Positions 12,901 to 25,200 of a DNA stretch of 64,000 bases are shown piece after piece. The translations under genes were made by a program, and so were the position numbers. The notes beneath the pieces were generated by a model. That model was not told the DNA's origin. It saw nothing but the letters and a program-made list of their open reading frames with translations, and did no database searches. The first letter of the stretch is position 1; each line of letters opens with the position of its first letter. This stretch comes from Albula goreensis (Eukaryota > Chordata > Actinopteri > Albuliformes > Albulidae). The stretch lies in assembly GCA_022829145.1 (NCBI GenBank), contig CM040744.1:1178001-1242000 (forward strand), written 5' to 3'.

Positions 12901-14605
12901 CTCAGGGGGGGTGGTGAAGTTTGGGGGTTGAGTGTATTTTCGGGGCCCAATGAGAAAAGCAGACAGTGTATTCAGCGGCTTCTAAAGAGGCACACTGGCA
13001 CGCTCAGCTATCGGTGTCCGGCTGTGCCCAGACGGCGTTAGTAGCGGGAAACGGTTCGGTTTGCCGTTGCCCGGGCCACAGCCGCAGCCGCCGCGCGCAC
13101 ATCCAGACTCAGGCATCAATGGGGGGAAAAAATCTCTCACTTTTTCCACCCGCTGACTCCATCTGTTACACAACCCCAGGTTCAGAGGAGCAGACAGCGC
13201 CTTTCAAACAGGAAAACCAGAGCGACTTAAGAAAAAAATCAACCCACAAAATAAAAACATGTTACCAGCCCTGCTCACCTACTGTATGCCCCCCCTCTCT
13301 GCTGAAAGGGTAAAAGCATGGATGATACAGAGGACCCACGGCTGGATAGCGACCCCCTGGGAGGTCCGATGTCACATCTTTTCAGGTTTTCTGTCAGCCT
13401 GTATATTGTATACTGACTGTGCTTCAGCTTACAGAATAGTCAAGAAAAGAGGTCAGCTAATAATAATGTAATAATTACTCTGCATCAAAGATAAACAAAA
13501 TTCCTAAGGCATAATATCTTTATTTATAGGTCATGCAGGAGTTTGTGGGATATAACTTTAGTGCCTTTTGCAGCAGGCTAAATATATCCATACATTCTTT
13601 TTAATTTTGGTTATGGTGGCTGATGCTAAAGTAAAATAATAACTGGCTGTATTTCTTTCTGAATAATTGGAATATGAAAAAACTATGTGGAGTGATCCAC
13701 AGCATTGTGGGTAAGCTGAAATGTCCTCTCCGCTGTCTTGTCCAAAGACATAGGATTTGGTTGTGAATCTCTCATGCTTTGGTCCCATGCCTCCTCCTTT
13801 AACCGAACCTCCCATTTGGAAATGGCAGAGCAGAACCTAAAGATAGGCCAGATACCACTTCTGCCAATTAATTGTGCAACTCTGTTCTTGTTCTTCAGTT
13901 TGTGCGGTTTCAGATGGTTACAGAGCACAATCAAATGAAGCAGAGCTGAATGCAATGCAATGGAACATGACTGAAAAATAACCTTGTTTACGGTAGAAAA
14001 AGACTTAAATCTTGGAGATTCTTAAAACAGATAACCAGAATGATTACATGAAGTGTATCCTTTTTAAAATACTCATTGCTGAATGACGCTACAGCCAGCT
14101 CAAATGCATATGCAATAATGGAATATACATCTTTGAGGGCAGGGAGAATAATTTTCCCTGTGAAAGATAAAGTTATCTTTTGAGAAATTACTTGGGGCAT
14201 AGAACTACTTCCAGCCAAATGAATATTTAATTTAGACTGATCAAGCCAATTTATGAAACAAAAACGACCACTACAGTGCCTCCCAGTGGCCAAAGACTGT
14301 AAGACCCTCTCTAATCTTCTGGCAGTGTCCAATAGCTCTCCCAGCAGCCCACAGATGGTAATGCAGGTAAGATCTCAGGGAACCCATAAGAGGATTATGA
14401 GTCTCCAAATTTTCATTCAATAAATGAATACTGGTTGAATTCCACATTCGTCCATATTCATTAATTTAAGCAACAACATTTTCTCAAATGTGCAAATTAA
14501 CAGGCTAATCTAACAAATAGCTAATTATCTAAGCAGAAGGAGAGGCTGAAGTAAAAAGCAATAAACAAGTGACCCCCATGGTACTGAGTTTGAGAGGACA
14601 TCTTG

Positions 14606-14642
<37 letters not shown>

Positions 14643-16407
14643 CTGAGGAGTGAGCTTTGCAACTTTTGGTTTCACAGTATGCAGCTCAGTACTTTGAATC
14701 TCTACGTAAACTTGTTCTGGACAGCTTTTTTTTGTTGAACCACCGGGATGAAGTTAGCAATATTGTGCTAAATGAAAGGCCCAATTACTGCAGGCTACAG
14801 TGGCTTATTTCCCAGGAAAACCTTTATCAACTACAGTGACCCACATTGCACACTTATGTATCATTTATATGGATGAGCAATTTAAATTAAACAAGAAAGC
14901 GTGACAGCCTTGCTTTTGTAAGGGGAAAATAAGCCATGGAGCTGGGAGCCATAACTCAAACGTGGAGAAGAATGTTCAACTACTGCTGGAGCTATGCGCT
15001 CTCCCTTCAATTCCACTGATTCATCTCCAGTCTCTAGCTCTGTGTTTTATAGGGCAGGAAATGGACACAACAAAGCCGTTACTTCTGGACCTCTCTGCCA
15101 GGTTTCACCGGTAATTGAAGCACTGGGCTTTTCTCATGCCTTGAGTTCAGACAACACACGAGGCCGAGGAAGACAGCTTGACAGCCGTAATTTGACACCA
15201 CGAGCACTGGGTATGAAACACAGCACCAAGCAGGACCACTACCGCAAGGTTCTCAGGAAGGCTGTTCGGGTACAGAGAAGGAGCTGTTTTGTAATTGATA
15301 TTGATGTCATGGTTACCGTGACCCTCACTCTGGTCTGACAAAGGAGAGTAAGCCTTACATTTGGTCGTGTCCTGGTCTATGACGCAGAAGGACAGCGTTG
15401 TGGCCTTCCATTGGCCGACCCGTCTCTCTGCGGACACAATCAAGGAAATGGGTCCATGGTGTAAGCTTACTGTTAGACATGACTTGAAAAATCAGATCCC
15501 ATAGACCACAGTAATTCAGGCCTTGCAACAACAAGGGGCTATTTGCACATGACATGATAATAATAATAATAATAATAATAATCATCATCATACAATAACA
15601 ACTACCCTACATTGTTCACACAGGACAGCACAGCGTTAACTTGGACTGAAACGTAGGTTGCTCACTTCTCTCTGTTTCCCAGTTGCGAACATTAAGTTGC
15701 ATTCCAGAGGTTCATGAATTATCGACTGATTTAATATACCTGTCCAAGACGATGGAGTGGAGAAGGTCCGCCCGCACCATCGATCTGTGCGTGTCCATGG
15801 CCTGGCGCTGGTATTTAAGTTGGCACTGACTCAGCTGGTCTTTCGTGGTAGTGCTCCATTCCTGACAAGAGGGGGCGCCCTTGTTAGACGCCTTGCTGAT
15901 CAGCACTAGCTGATTATGGAAAATACAAACAAAAACCTCCACTAGGGATGCCGGGTAATTTTCATCCAACACAGACTGTAATAACAAACCTACCTTTTGA
16001 CTTGAGTGTTTAATTATGTAGTCACTGAAACATGCAGAACAACAGACTGAGACGAAATACACAAATGTATGTTTATCAAAGACAGAAACACCCTTGTATT
16101 TCTACAAGCCTTTCATAATATAATATAACAGCGGGTCACAATACTCACTGCATTAACACAGTTTCCAAAATGTTTGTAAGTAGATATGTGTAATGATCTC
16201 TTTCCCTCCGGGAGCGCCGTGAAGTCGTAGTCTTTTGGCTCGGCTTCCCGAGTTTTGTGCCTATTAACACGTATTGTGTGAGGGGATGCAAAGCTGAATG
16301 TTTATAAATGAAAAATAGCTTTGTAGACAGACGACAATTATATGTATCCTACACAGGCGCGACATTGCTTACCAGCCCGAAACAAGCGTAGCATTGCTGT
16401 AATGCAT
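9747..16407 (-). CDS. cfap95: cfap95 (C9orf135 ortholog), ciliary microtubule inner protein; six-exon coding span
   Basis: Six small minus-strand exons splice in phase into about 198 codons that align along the human CFAP95 protein as I recall it (about 229 residues). Diagnostic matches are HKTREAEPKDYDF (human HRDREAFPKGYDI), EWSTTTKDQLSQ (IWTSETHEKLSQ), TGRPMEGHNAVLLRH ([15 protein letters not shown]), TTYGQDFLPPY (TTYSEDYVPPY) and ISQFTDAADYRRVGQNTW (CRSQFTDLNGSKRFGINTW). Exons: 16407-16373, 16293-16149, 15861-15740, 15427-15359, 11552-11489 and 9908-9747. Known of the family: CFAP95 is a microtubule inner protein of motile-cilium doublets. Its head-to-head position next to ptar1 agrees with human 9q21. 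The N-terminus is shorter than in human, so an additional 5' exon or a lineage difference is possible. Confidence 0.88.
9909..11488 (-). other. cfap95 intron 5
   Basis: AT-rich intron between the conserved TTYGQDF exon and the last exon. It holds a TA-rich stretch at about 11190-11220 and nothing else I recognise. Confidence 0.8.
11489..11552 (-). CDS. cfap95: cfap95 coding exon 5
   Basis: 64 nt, reading DLRTTYGQDFLPPYVHNKKD plus N after the split Ile codon. TTYGQDFLPPY is the most conserved motif of the gene (human TTYSEDYVPPY). The acceptor is tctttcatttcag and the donor is AAC|GTAAGT, both near-ideal. Confidence 0.88.
12172..12370. mobile_element. palindromic MITE (hAT-like ends)
   Basis: About 200 bp with imperfect inverted repeats of about 65 bp. 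The left arm has cagggatggacaactccag and a later tgcccattca. The right arm has tgaatgggca and ends in agagttgtccacctctg. The arms share about 80% identity by eye. The CAGGG-type end suggests a non-autonomous hAT. No clear target duplication is visible. Confidence 0.6.
14609..14642. repeat. (TAA)n microsatellite
   Basis: About eleven uninterrupted ATA/TAA units in cfap95 intron 4. Confidence 0.9.
15359..15427 (-). CDS. cfap95: cfap95 coding exon 4
   Basis: 69 nt, beginning with the base that completes Arg101. It reads ETGRPMEGHNAVLLRHRPGH and DQ, then leaves AT for the next codon. It is the counterpart of human [20 protein letters not shown]. The acceptor is ttgtgtccgcag and the donor is AT|GTAAGG. 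Confidence 0.85.
15556..15590. repeat. (ATA)n/(ATC)n compound microsatellite
   Basis: About nine ATA units followed by three ATC units in cfap95 intron 3, close to exon 4. Confidence 0.85.
15740..15861 (-). CDS. cfap95: cfap95 coding exon 3
   Basis: 122 nt, residues 61-100. It reads EWSTTTKDQLSQCQLKYQRQ, then AMDTHRSMVRADLLHSIVLD. The acceptor is ccctcttgtcag and the donor is CAG|GTATAT. WSTTTKDQLSQ aligns with human WTSETHEKLSQ without gaps. Confidence 0.85.
16149..16293 (-). CDS. cfap95: cfap95 coding exon 2
   Basis: 145 nt, residues 12-60, including TIRVNRHKTREAEPKDYDFT and STYKHFGNCVNA. It matches the human segment around HRDREAFPKGYD and STYRRLG. The acceptor is aacattcag and the donor is GCA|GTGAGT, ending in phase 0 as the next exon needs. 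Confidence 0.85.
16373..16407 (-). CDS. cfap95: cfap95 coding exon 1 (start codon)
   Basis: Reads MHYSNATLVSG plus two bases of a Cys codon. A TGA immediately upstream in the same frame makes this the first possible ATG in the exon. The donor is CTG|GTAAGC. This N-terminal stretch is poorly conserved, so the start is the least certain part of the gene. Confidence 0.65.
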
Positions 16408-16993
16408 TCAGGAGATTCGTGCGGTAATCCGTTATTGACTGAAAACACTGTTGCTTTTACGCCAGTTAATTTTAATTCCAGATCTTGCGTTTCCTTGCCT
16501 CCAATTATTGTGACCACTAATTTGAAATTTCAGAAATAATAGCCCATTTGACTGATTGAATTGCACTGTTTTTGTGCGAGATGGCTTCCAGAAGTCCGAC
16601 TGAAGTAGTTAAATGGTGACCATCTATAATAGGCAGGATGAATGCTGTCCTTGACAACGACGACACTTAAAACCTGCACGAGGCTGTTATTGGACCCAAA
16701 CTGTTACTATGGAGAGTGTAGACAAGACCATGCAACTTAACCTCTCTAAGTTTAAGTGGCTGTGTTTGCAGTCGACCAGAGACTTAATATAAATAACTAT
16801 TTGGCTGAAAAACCGCAATATGATTAACTGCTATACAGTATAACAAACATTGCAAAAGTATTGTTATTTTTATTCTCTTTACTTAAGTAATGACCTAGAG
16901 GAAACTGACTCCTGTCCATTGGTCATATTAATCTCGTATGCCTAACATTCATCACTTTACACAAAACAACATTAATCATAATTGTTATTATTA
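16408..16993 (-). promoter_or_regulatory. cfap95 upstream region
   Basis: Sequence immediately upstream of the cfap95 start, up to the edge of a large dispersed repeat. A gttactatgg site near 16712 resembles the left half of an RFX X-box, which ciliary genes often carry, but the right half is not convincing. An inverted ATTGG occurs at about 16690. No TATA box is evident. The assignment rests mainly on position. Confidence 0.25.
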
Positions 16994-18650
16994 GGGCGTA
17001 AGGCCACTAGAGGGCTGAAGCCCTTATTGTTTTTGCTATTTATTATTATTATTATTATTATTATTCAGCCTTCTGCCGTTTTCATCTATAATGGCCATAA
17101 CTCTGCCAAATATTTACTATATTTAACTTTTTTTTCCTTTTGGTAGGCATGTAGAGGACCCAAGCCCACACCCTCAAAACAATTTTGACGCAAAAATACC
17201 AGAAGGTGGTGCTATAGAAACCGATTGAATTTTTCAACTTTAAGAGGCCATAACTTTTGAACCGTTTGTCCTAGAGGCACGAAATCAACACTGACAGATC
17301 CGTCTCCGAAAATATGTCATAATAGATTTTGCGCTATTTTGAATGTTGTGAAAAACACAAAAAATCTTCTTAAAATATACCTCAAGTCCAATCGACATGA
17401 AACATGGTAGATAGCAAGTATGTACCGGTCCCTAACAAGTTTGCGAAGGAAAAGTTCCTAAGTCAAAAAATGAGGATACTACATGCAAATTAATCAGCGC
17501 CATAATTAATGAAATATGCAAATTAGGCTACTTCGGCCATTTTTTAACCAATCAATGTGAAACCTGGTGTGACTCAAGACAATGCTCCAGTGTAGACATA
17601 TCCCACATTTCAAGAGGATTGGATAAATAATATGGCTACCACAAACATTTGAATATTCGGCAAATTTAAATCCAAAAAAATAATAATTAAAAATCTTCTT
17701 CTCATGAACCGCAAGTCTGATGGAAATGAAATTATGTACGTAGCATGCTAGTACTAGTCCCTACAAATTTTGCAAGGGCATAGGGAAAATCAACATAGGC
17801 TTGTGCATCAAATACATTTTTCACATGTTGTGTTCCTTATCCTGTCATAGCTTTACACATTTGTGATTACATTCTTAAAATTATTAGTATGATGTAATTC
17901 AATAACCATGAATCTGTAAACTACAAATTTACTGGCAGAGCATTAAATACACAATATAAAGGACATGTACTCCATCTAGTGGACAGAATTTTGTACTATC
18001 ACATTTAGCTATGTATCTGCACAGTGTGAATAAATAGCATTAAATACGCATAAGTTCTGCAAGTCAATTCTGTTTTTGAAACTTTCACGCTGGATAAGCT
18101 GAGACAACCAGTTTAAATATATCTGACTTGCAACAGGTAGGGTATAATTTACAACACAGAAAGTTAACATCAACACTCCTTTTTCCAAATAATAAGTGCC
18201 ATACAATTTTCGTCCAAATTACGCATGCGCACATCTTTTCAAAGAAGACGAAGTCGAGGAGAGAACTAACAGTGAGTACAGTTTTCATGTTTGATAAATG
18301 TGACATTGTTAATTACAGTTTTGTTTCACAATGTTATGTGCATTTGATATCATTGTGCTGTTAAATCGAGTAAACGGTGTTGCACTGAACACACGAATAG
18401 CAAATGCAGGCAGATAGAATGGAAATATTGCAGGAAAGAATTTTTGAGACATCATATCGATGCAGTTTTAACCTTAATTATGCAGTACAGCCTTGCAAGG
18501 AAAAATAAAATGAATAGCAAAAGAAACATATAGATACATTATTACTCTGTTCTATATTCATGTCCATGATGGCAAGGCTTGTGCCCTTAATTGCTGCTTG
18601 CGGCTATATTTATTATTATTATTATTATTATTACTATTATTATTATTATT
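16994..18650. mobile_element. large dispersed repeat inserted between cfap95 and ptar1
   Basis: The left edge is ggcgtaaggccactagaggg followed by a (TTA)n run at about 17040-17066. The right edge is an attgctgcttgcggctatat motif followed by a second, longer (TTA)n run ending near 18650. The interior is AT-rich with no intact reading frame. Both edges match my memory of a non-coding repeat family common in teleosts, but I cannot give the class. It fills about 60% of the divergent intergenic spacer. Confidence 0.5.
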
Positions 18651-18939
18651 GGGTTGGGGCGTTGTCTTCAGTTTGTACAGTACAGACCAGTACATATAGG
18701 GACAAGTAGTTTGTCACTGGCACGAGTCACACAAGATGCAATTAAATTCAGAATCTGAAAGTTTATTGAAAAATAAGTTTAGATGATAGCGAATATTAGG
18801 CAGTTACCATTAAATTTACCACAGATTTACCGCAAACCCAGTAAACTTTATTGCGTGAGAATCATGTAAATTAGTGCTCCCCCTCGATCCATTCAAGTAA
18901 TGTGGAGATAAGCAAATCCACGCTCCGCTGATTCCCATG

Positions 18940-19129
18940 CGTAAAGAGAAAATTGTGTGACATCCCCCTGACCCACTACGCAAAGGCCTTCCCTGACGGG
19001 CCTCCTCCGTATGAGATTTTGATTGGTGGAGGGCTTTCTGGTCACTCAAATAGGCGGAGTTATATTTTCTTGACATTACCCGGATGTAGATGTGATGCGC
19101 TGTTGTTGACATCACTGGCGCTCTGAAAA
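18940..19129 (+). promoter_or_regulatory. ptar1 proximal promoter and 5' untranslated region
   Basis: The 190 bp before the ptar1 ATG contain an inverted CCAAT box (GATTGG, 19021-19026) and a GC-type aggcggagt element. There is no TATA box at a suitable place, typical of a housekeeping promoter. The transcription start cannot be fixed from the sequence. Confidence 0.4.
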
Positions 19130-19215
19130 ATGGCAGAGTCGGAAGAAGAGGTGGACGTCTTGGTTCAGAGAGTTGTAAAAGACATCAACAACGCGTTCAA
19201 GAAAAATCCCAACAT
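19130..19215 (+). CDS. ptar1: ptar1 coding exon 1
   Basis: Codes for residues 1-28 plus two bases of codon 29, a conserved acidic N-terminus followed by LVQRVVKDINNAFKKNPN. The ATG is chosen because the preceding bases (ctctgaaaa) give an A at -3 and a G at +4, and because the reading matches the vertebrate N-terminus from the first residue. The donor is AT|GTAAGT, an excellent consensus. Exon 2 then completes the codon as Ile. Confidence 0.95.
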
Positions 19216-22200
19216 GTAAGTATCAGTCTAAATAGCTAAGGGTAAATGCCTGTTGAAAACATGGCACTGTAAGTGCTGCTTTGCGAGTTATGATCAACCG
19301 GCTTGCTGGTTTGCTATAAGCAGGCTCAGCCGTGTGGATATCGATCGCTAGCTTGCTAGCTTGTTTCGGCTAACAAGCCTGAATACTGGAAATCAATGCT
19401 AGCTGCCTTGTTAGGACGTCTGCAGATGGACATTTCAATAGAAAGTTGCACAAGAACTTCATGCGAGCAGGAAATAAGCTGATCGCAAGAGTTACAGACA
19501 TCATTCTCGTCTTGAACTAACGATGGTTACCAAAATGTGATTAGCGCTATTTAGACAGGTTAATGTTAGCTAGCTAGCCAGGCGGCTATTTCAGCAAATT
19601 GTACTTGTGGGCTGTTGGTAAGTGCCCCAAGCTGGTTTGCTAGCGTGAGCTCTTAGCCGGTCACCGGTGTGTGTGTGTGTTTTTCAGTATTTTAACAAAA
19701 TCGTTTGCTGACATTGTGTAAAGTAGGTGATCAGCTCTGCACATATTTGGAAAAGAATAACTAGACAGATTAACACTTCGCACAGAAGGTAAGATTGTCA
19801 GCTCGATGGCAAATAAACTCAACTCTGACATGAGTTGCTAGCCAGCAACGTTCCCCCGTAGTTATGTAGTCGGCCAGTCATTGAGCCATGCACATTAAAT
19901 CCGAGGTAACGACAATAGTTAGTTGCAGCATACACTGTCTACTAGTTAACCCAGGTTACAGTTGCGTTAGATGCATCTGAGTCCCTGGGTGTTTGAAATG
20001 TGGAACAGTTAATGTTAGATAACAGTTGCACAACCGATTTTCATGTCATCGAGTGACAGGTAGCTAGTAGGCGATATAACTGGGACTGACTTTGGTTGTC
20101 CAGCTAACTACGAGACCTCTTTGAATAAGTAGTATTAAATCAGACGTTGCTGAATGAAAGATATCATCTTGCGAAAGTTGCATTTTTAAGCTGATGTCAT
20201 TCTGTCTTTGCCATTCGTTGGTGAATCTCAGGTTGTCAAACGTGTTTTGTCAAAACACTGAAGAAGGAAGTCGTGGAAACCACACCGGGGCTAATAATAA
20301 TAACAATAATCCGATGCATGTTTGCTTAGCTGTCAGTGGAAAGTGGCAAAATTGCCTTATTGCTCGATGTTACTTGCGGTCCATTAAATGCTCGTCAAAC
20401 CAGCGAAAATAACCTTGTATCCACGCGCGTCCCACTTTAATGCCGGTTGCCGAGAGCCAGAGGTACTCAATAATTGATTGGGAGCTTTTGGGGTTTGCTG
20501 ACTTGCCCTACCCACGCAACAAAGTGAGGCTTTTTGTTGAGGCAGTAACCTTCAGAACGCGCAAAATGAAATGCATTAAAGTTACCAGGTCTGTGTTTTT
20601 AAAAGTGTGTTCCTGCCATAGAAATTCAGTGGCTTAGCAGCCTCTTGTTCTCTGGGTGTGTTTAGTGATCTAGTGCATCAGCGTAACTGTCACTAAAGTT
20701 TGGAAAAAAGCTGTACCCTGGTCCCTCATCCTCTCTGTGAACCTCCTGTGGCAGTCGTGTCGGTCAGAATCTAACCCCAAATTGGATGTCTTGGCTCCCT
20801 GTGCTCCTACATATCCGACAGTAATATATTTACAGAAGACTGTGAGCAGAAGCTCAGAATAAGCAAAGACAGGAGGGTGCTCCACACATTGTGACATCAG
20901 ACCTTGAGCATGAAGAGTGCAGTTAGATTGATTGGCTGGAGACGTTGGTGTTTGGCTCAAACAGGCGAATCATCTCGTCTGTGATGCTGAGCTTTTGAAG
21001 CAGGGCTGTGGTTGAAAGTGTCTGCAGCGATGCACTGATATTTAAACCATACGGATCGACTGTACATGCTGCCAGTGCATCCGTGTAATATAAATATCAG
21101 TGGATCTAAGCAGGGCATTTTTCAAACCGATCCCCATGAAGAAGTGTCTTGTGTTCGAGCCCAGGACGGACACAACCGGTTTTGGCAGCTTCTTCCCCCC
21201 ACATTCCGAAGGTGTTAGGTCTTATTGATTTACTGTCTTAGTGAGCTAGACATATCGCTGCACAGTTCCGTTGAGTTAATGAAATATGTGGAGTTATTTC
21301 CTTATGTCTGAAAAAAATGCACCTTATCAGGGAAACCAACATCTAACCTTTAGTTTTGCTCAATACTTGTCACTGCAGTAGCACTGAGTTGCACTAAGGT
21401 TTCATGTCTGTGGTTGTTTTGGTAAGGTTTATGTTTGAAGTTTCAAGAGTTCTGGGTTTATCCAGTTGAGATGCAGTGGTATTTTTTAATCAGGGTGGTG
21501 GCAGCACCTTGTGACAACGTTTATTTGGGGTACTACCACTTTAAATTAATTGGGATGTTCATTATTTTAGCTCTTATCTAATCGAGAAATGCAAGAATAA
21601 AATGCTCAGCCCTTGCTCAGCTTCCTGCGTGTCCGTCTGTCCGTCCCTCCAGTGATGAGATCGGCTTGATACCCTGTCCCGAAGCCAGATACAACCGGAG
21701 CCCCATCGTTCTGGTTGAGAACAACCTCGGGGTCGAGAGCTGGTGCGTGAAGTTCCTGCTGCCATACGTCCACAACAAGCTTCTCCTCTACAGACAACGC
21801 AAGCAGTGGCTCGACCGGGAGGGTGAGACAAACTTCCATCTTCCATTCACTTTCATTGGCTTTCTTTAACCTCAGAGGCCCCCAACCAGTAAAGTTTTAT
21901 GTTCTGGCTTGCTTGGAAAAGTACTCCAAAAAATGTAAGCAGAGAGTGGTGACATAGTGGCAGGGCTGTTACAGTTCCAAATGTTGCTGTACAATTGCGA
22001 TGAACAATATAATTGTTTCTTTTGGTCTTTTATAAAAATATATTATTTATTATTTTTCAAACAATTTAAAGTTTTGAATGAATCCCAGAATACATCTCAT
22101 TTATATTTCATCTATTGGCTGAACGACTCAGCAATTCCAGTTGCCGGGAGGGACCAGCCACTGGTGCAGCGGCACTGACTGATTTGTTTAATTCTGCAGT

Positions 22201-25200
22201 TGGGGTGGGATAGTGTTTTTTTTTTTTTTTTTTTTTTTTTGAGGTGTTGTTTTTAATTGCTTGTGTTGGCATTTTTGACAGGGACTGTTTTCTTACACAG
22301 CCGGCAAACCACCTCTTCCCAATTTGTGGGAATCCAAAATTATCCCAAAACGGTGAAGTCATGTTACGTTTTGTAAGAAGCTCCATCTTGTGTCTCTCTA
22401 CCAAATCTAGGCTACTGTCCGGTTGCGGAATCTAGTGTGGAACTGATGCTGTAGTTTATAGCAGGCTGACAGTCTAATCCCTCCCCAAATGATGGATTGT
22501 CCAATCATAGTTTAGCTGAACTCAGCTGGGCTTGCAGGACCAATGGGACAGTGTCAAACGATTTTTACATTTGTATTTTTTTTTTTTTTTTTTACCAACA
22601 CTAAATGAAAACTCCAGTGAAAACCAAGCATGTATCAGTTTAATGTCATGGGCAATTCTCAAAAGTGCAACACCACTTGTCATGAAACTGCCCAATTCTG
22701 TTTGGATTTTTAACATTCGAAAGCCGTTTTGACTTTGCAAATGTAAATCAGTGCAGGCGGGGTGTCCTCTGATAGAATAGGTACTGGTCTATCACGCTAC
22801 AGGGTGCACAGGGGCATTGGAAACGTGTTTGAGAGATGCAAACAAGTGTGACCATGCTTTGACCCATCTCATTAAAAAAATGCTTTAACCACGGATCAAC
22901 AAAGAAACTGCGATCAAGTCAAAAAATCTTGGTTAGACAATTATGAAATAATTGATACAGGCCTACATCGTAGTTCAACAGAACTAGTCGGAAAATTCAT
23001 GCCCCATCATTTGCTCAATAACTTAATGAACAGGATAGCTAGCTAAGGGCTGTGAAATAAGCAAGTATGTACATCCAGCCACATGGTAAATTATTTTAAA
23101 AGAAGGTATGAAAGTGGAATTCGCTAAAATACTCATACTTTCACTGATATGTCAATTTTATGACTTGGGTCATTGTGCAAGACCGTTGTGAAACTACCGA
23201 ATGACGTTTCAGCTGAGAAATGCCAAAATGAAGACTTGAAGTCTTTTTCCCTTTAATCCTTTTTTTAAGTATGTGTACTCAGGAGGGTTATAAAATTAAC
23301 AGCCGAACAAACAGACTGAAATAGGACGGATCAAGTGAGATGTGAAAGATGGAAAAAGCGAGTCGGGGGGAGTGGGCGGACAGAAATAGTCAGAGGAAGA
23401 GCTTGACCGCAGAGGAGACGCTAGAAAGATGACAGTCTGCATTGTAGACTCTCCCTCACATCAGAAACACGCATTCCCGCCCTAGGGGCGCTCACTCGGC
23501 GTAGCGAGGAAACGCGGATGTAGGAACCATTAATTATTTGTTCGGGAAAATCTTTGGGGACTGCAGAGGGACTAGACCAACTGAATTGTTCCTGAAGGTT
23601 CCGCATCACTCAGTTTTGGGGGAAGAGGGGGTGCGGGGTAGATAGTTCCGCAGGGCGTGTGCTGTGTTGTTGTGGACGAGTCCATGTGATTTGTCAAAAC
23701 TCACGTAAGAGAACACTTCAGCCAAACTTGCATCCTGGTTTTACTTGAGGAAATACTCAAAAAAACAGAAGCAGGAAGTGGTGACAAAAGACTTCACGGA
23801 ACTACTTAAAAATCGTTTTGACCCCTCATTTGAGTTACGGCATAGCTATGCCATATCTTTGATGTACACAAGAACCCGAGTCAAGGCATGGAAGAAATAT
23901 TTTTAGGTCAGAAAATGGACTTTTACAGCAAAAGTGCTCATACTTTCACTGACATCAGTCTTCTGACTTGGGTCATTGAAAAGGGTGCAGAGCGTGTGCT
24001 TCATGAATAGTTATATTTCTGTGATTCCGTTCTGGGGAATCAGATAAACTACCCTAGTTTCTCTCCGTTAAGCTCCCTGAAGGGTTTTTGAGATCACGTT
24101 GTCACATTTTCATGCTTTTGCAATATCGTAAGACATCATTCTAGCAGTGTAACGAGAGCTCTTAAAATCGGTGTTCTTGCTGGTTGTTCAGTTTGAGATA
24201 ATTCTGAAAGTAAAGACCACCTTCCGGTATAATGGTGTTTGGTTTGGTGAGGAGAGGGTGGGGTGGGGGGGGGTTTGTTGTTGGCATAGATACAAAATGC
24301 ACTGAAAGTTTTCCATTATTTGTGGAAAAACCGATGTGAATGCAATTAAGTGACAGGAGTGGGCGAACTTTGCTGGGGAGAGTGCCCCGACCCTCTGGAA
24401 AAACAGACGTTTACTGCAGATATAGAATTACATTTCTCCTCTCAACACGAGTCTGATTCAATAATTTATGATATGGTTTTCTGCATTTTCTCCCATACTG
24501 GCACTAACTGCCCTGTTACCTCTATTCCACTGCATGGCAGTGAAAGCTAGATCAGCTGCGTTAATGTTTCTGTTAATGTCTTTCCTCCTCAGCTCTGGTA
24601 GATATCACCTGTACACTGCTGCTACTGAACCCTGACTTCACTACCGCGTGGAACGTCAGGTAAGCCCCGCAGATGTTCAAATGGAATGGAAGTCATTCAG
24701 AATCTGGGAAAAGTTATCTCTGAGTTGCCTGAGAACTTTTGAATGCGTAACGACAAGAGCAGATTGTTCAGTCCATCTGGGCTCGCTGCTTTGCACAGTG
24801 TACAGTGTGGGGGGCGGGGCGGGGGGGGGGTTTCTGTCAATCAGCAGTTAATGTATCGAGTTAGCACAGCTGATAACTCGCTAAACTCCACTCATCTCGT
24901 TTCTTGGGTCTGAACTGGTCTGGTTTTAAGATGAAACGTAAACTAGCAGGACACTCTGTAGTTCTTCAGGGCTAGTTTTGGCTTCCCTGCTCTAGGGAGC
25001 ATCAAATACTGCATCAAGACCGGGGTTGAGTACTCCCAAGATCCCCTGTCTCTCACATTACCTGCCAAGCTTTTTCTGTGTTTGGCAGTTCTGTGTGTAA
25101 ATAATCACAGAGGCCGATATCTACTTCATCTACCTTGGGCAAAAGCTACTTGTCATAATAACGTCAAGTGAAGTAATCGCAGTTCATTAAGTGTAATGTG

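Larger units (their letters stand above)
11553..15358 (-). other. cfap95 intron 4
   Basis: The largest cfap95 intron. It contains a palindromic MITE (12172-12370), a GC-rich patch at about 13000-13100, and a (TAA)n run at 14609-14642. Minus-strand open stretches at 13683-13955 and 14000-14332 may be fossil transposon coding sequence, but I could not place them in a family. Confidence 0.75.

Noticed and set aside
13683..14332. Minus-strand frames in cfap95 intron 4, considered as LINE reverse-transcriptase fossils
   Set aside because: I could not match any motif to a named family, so they are not called.
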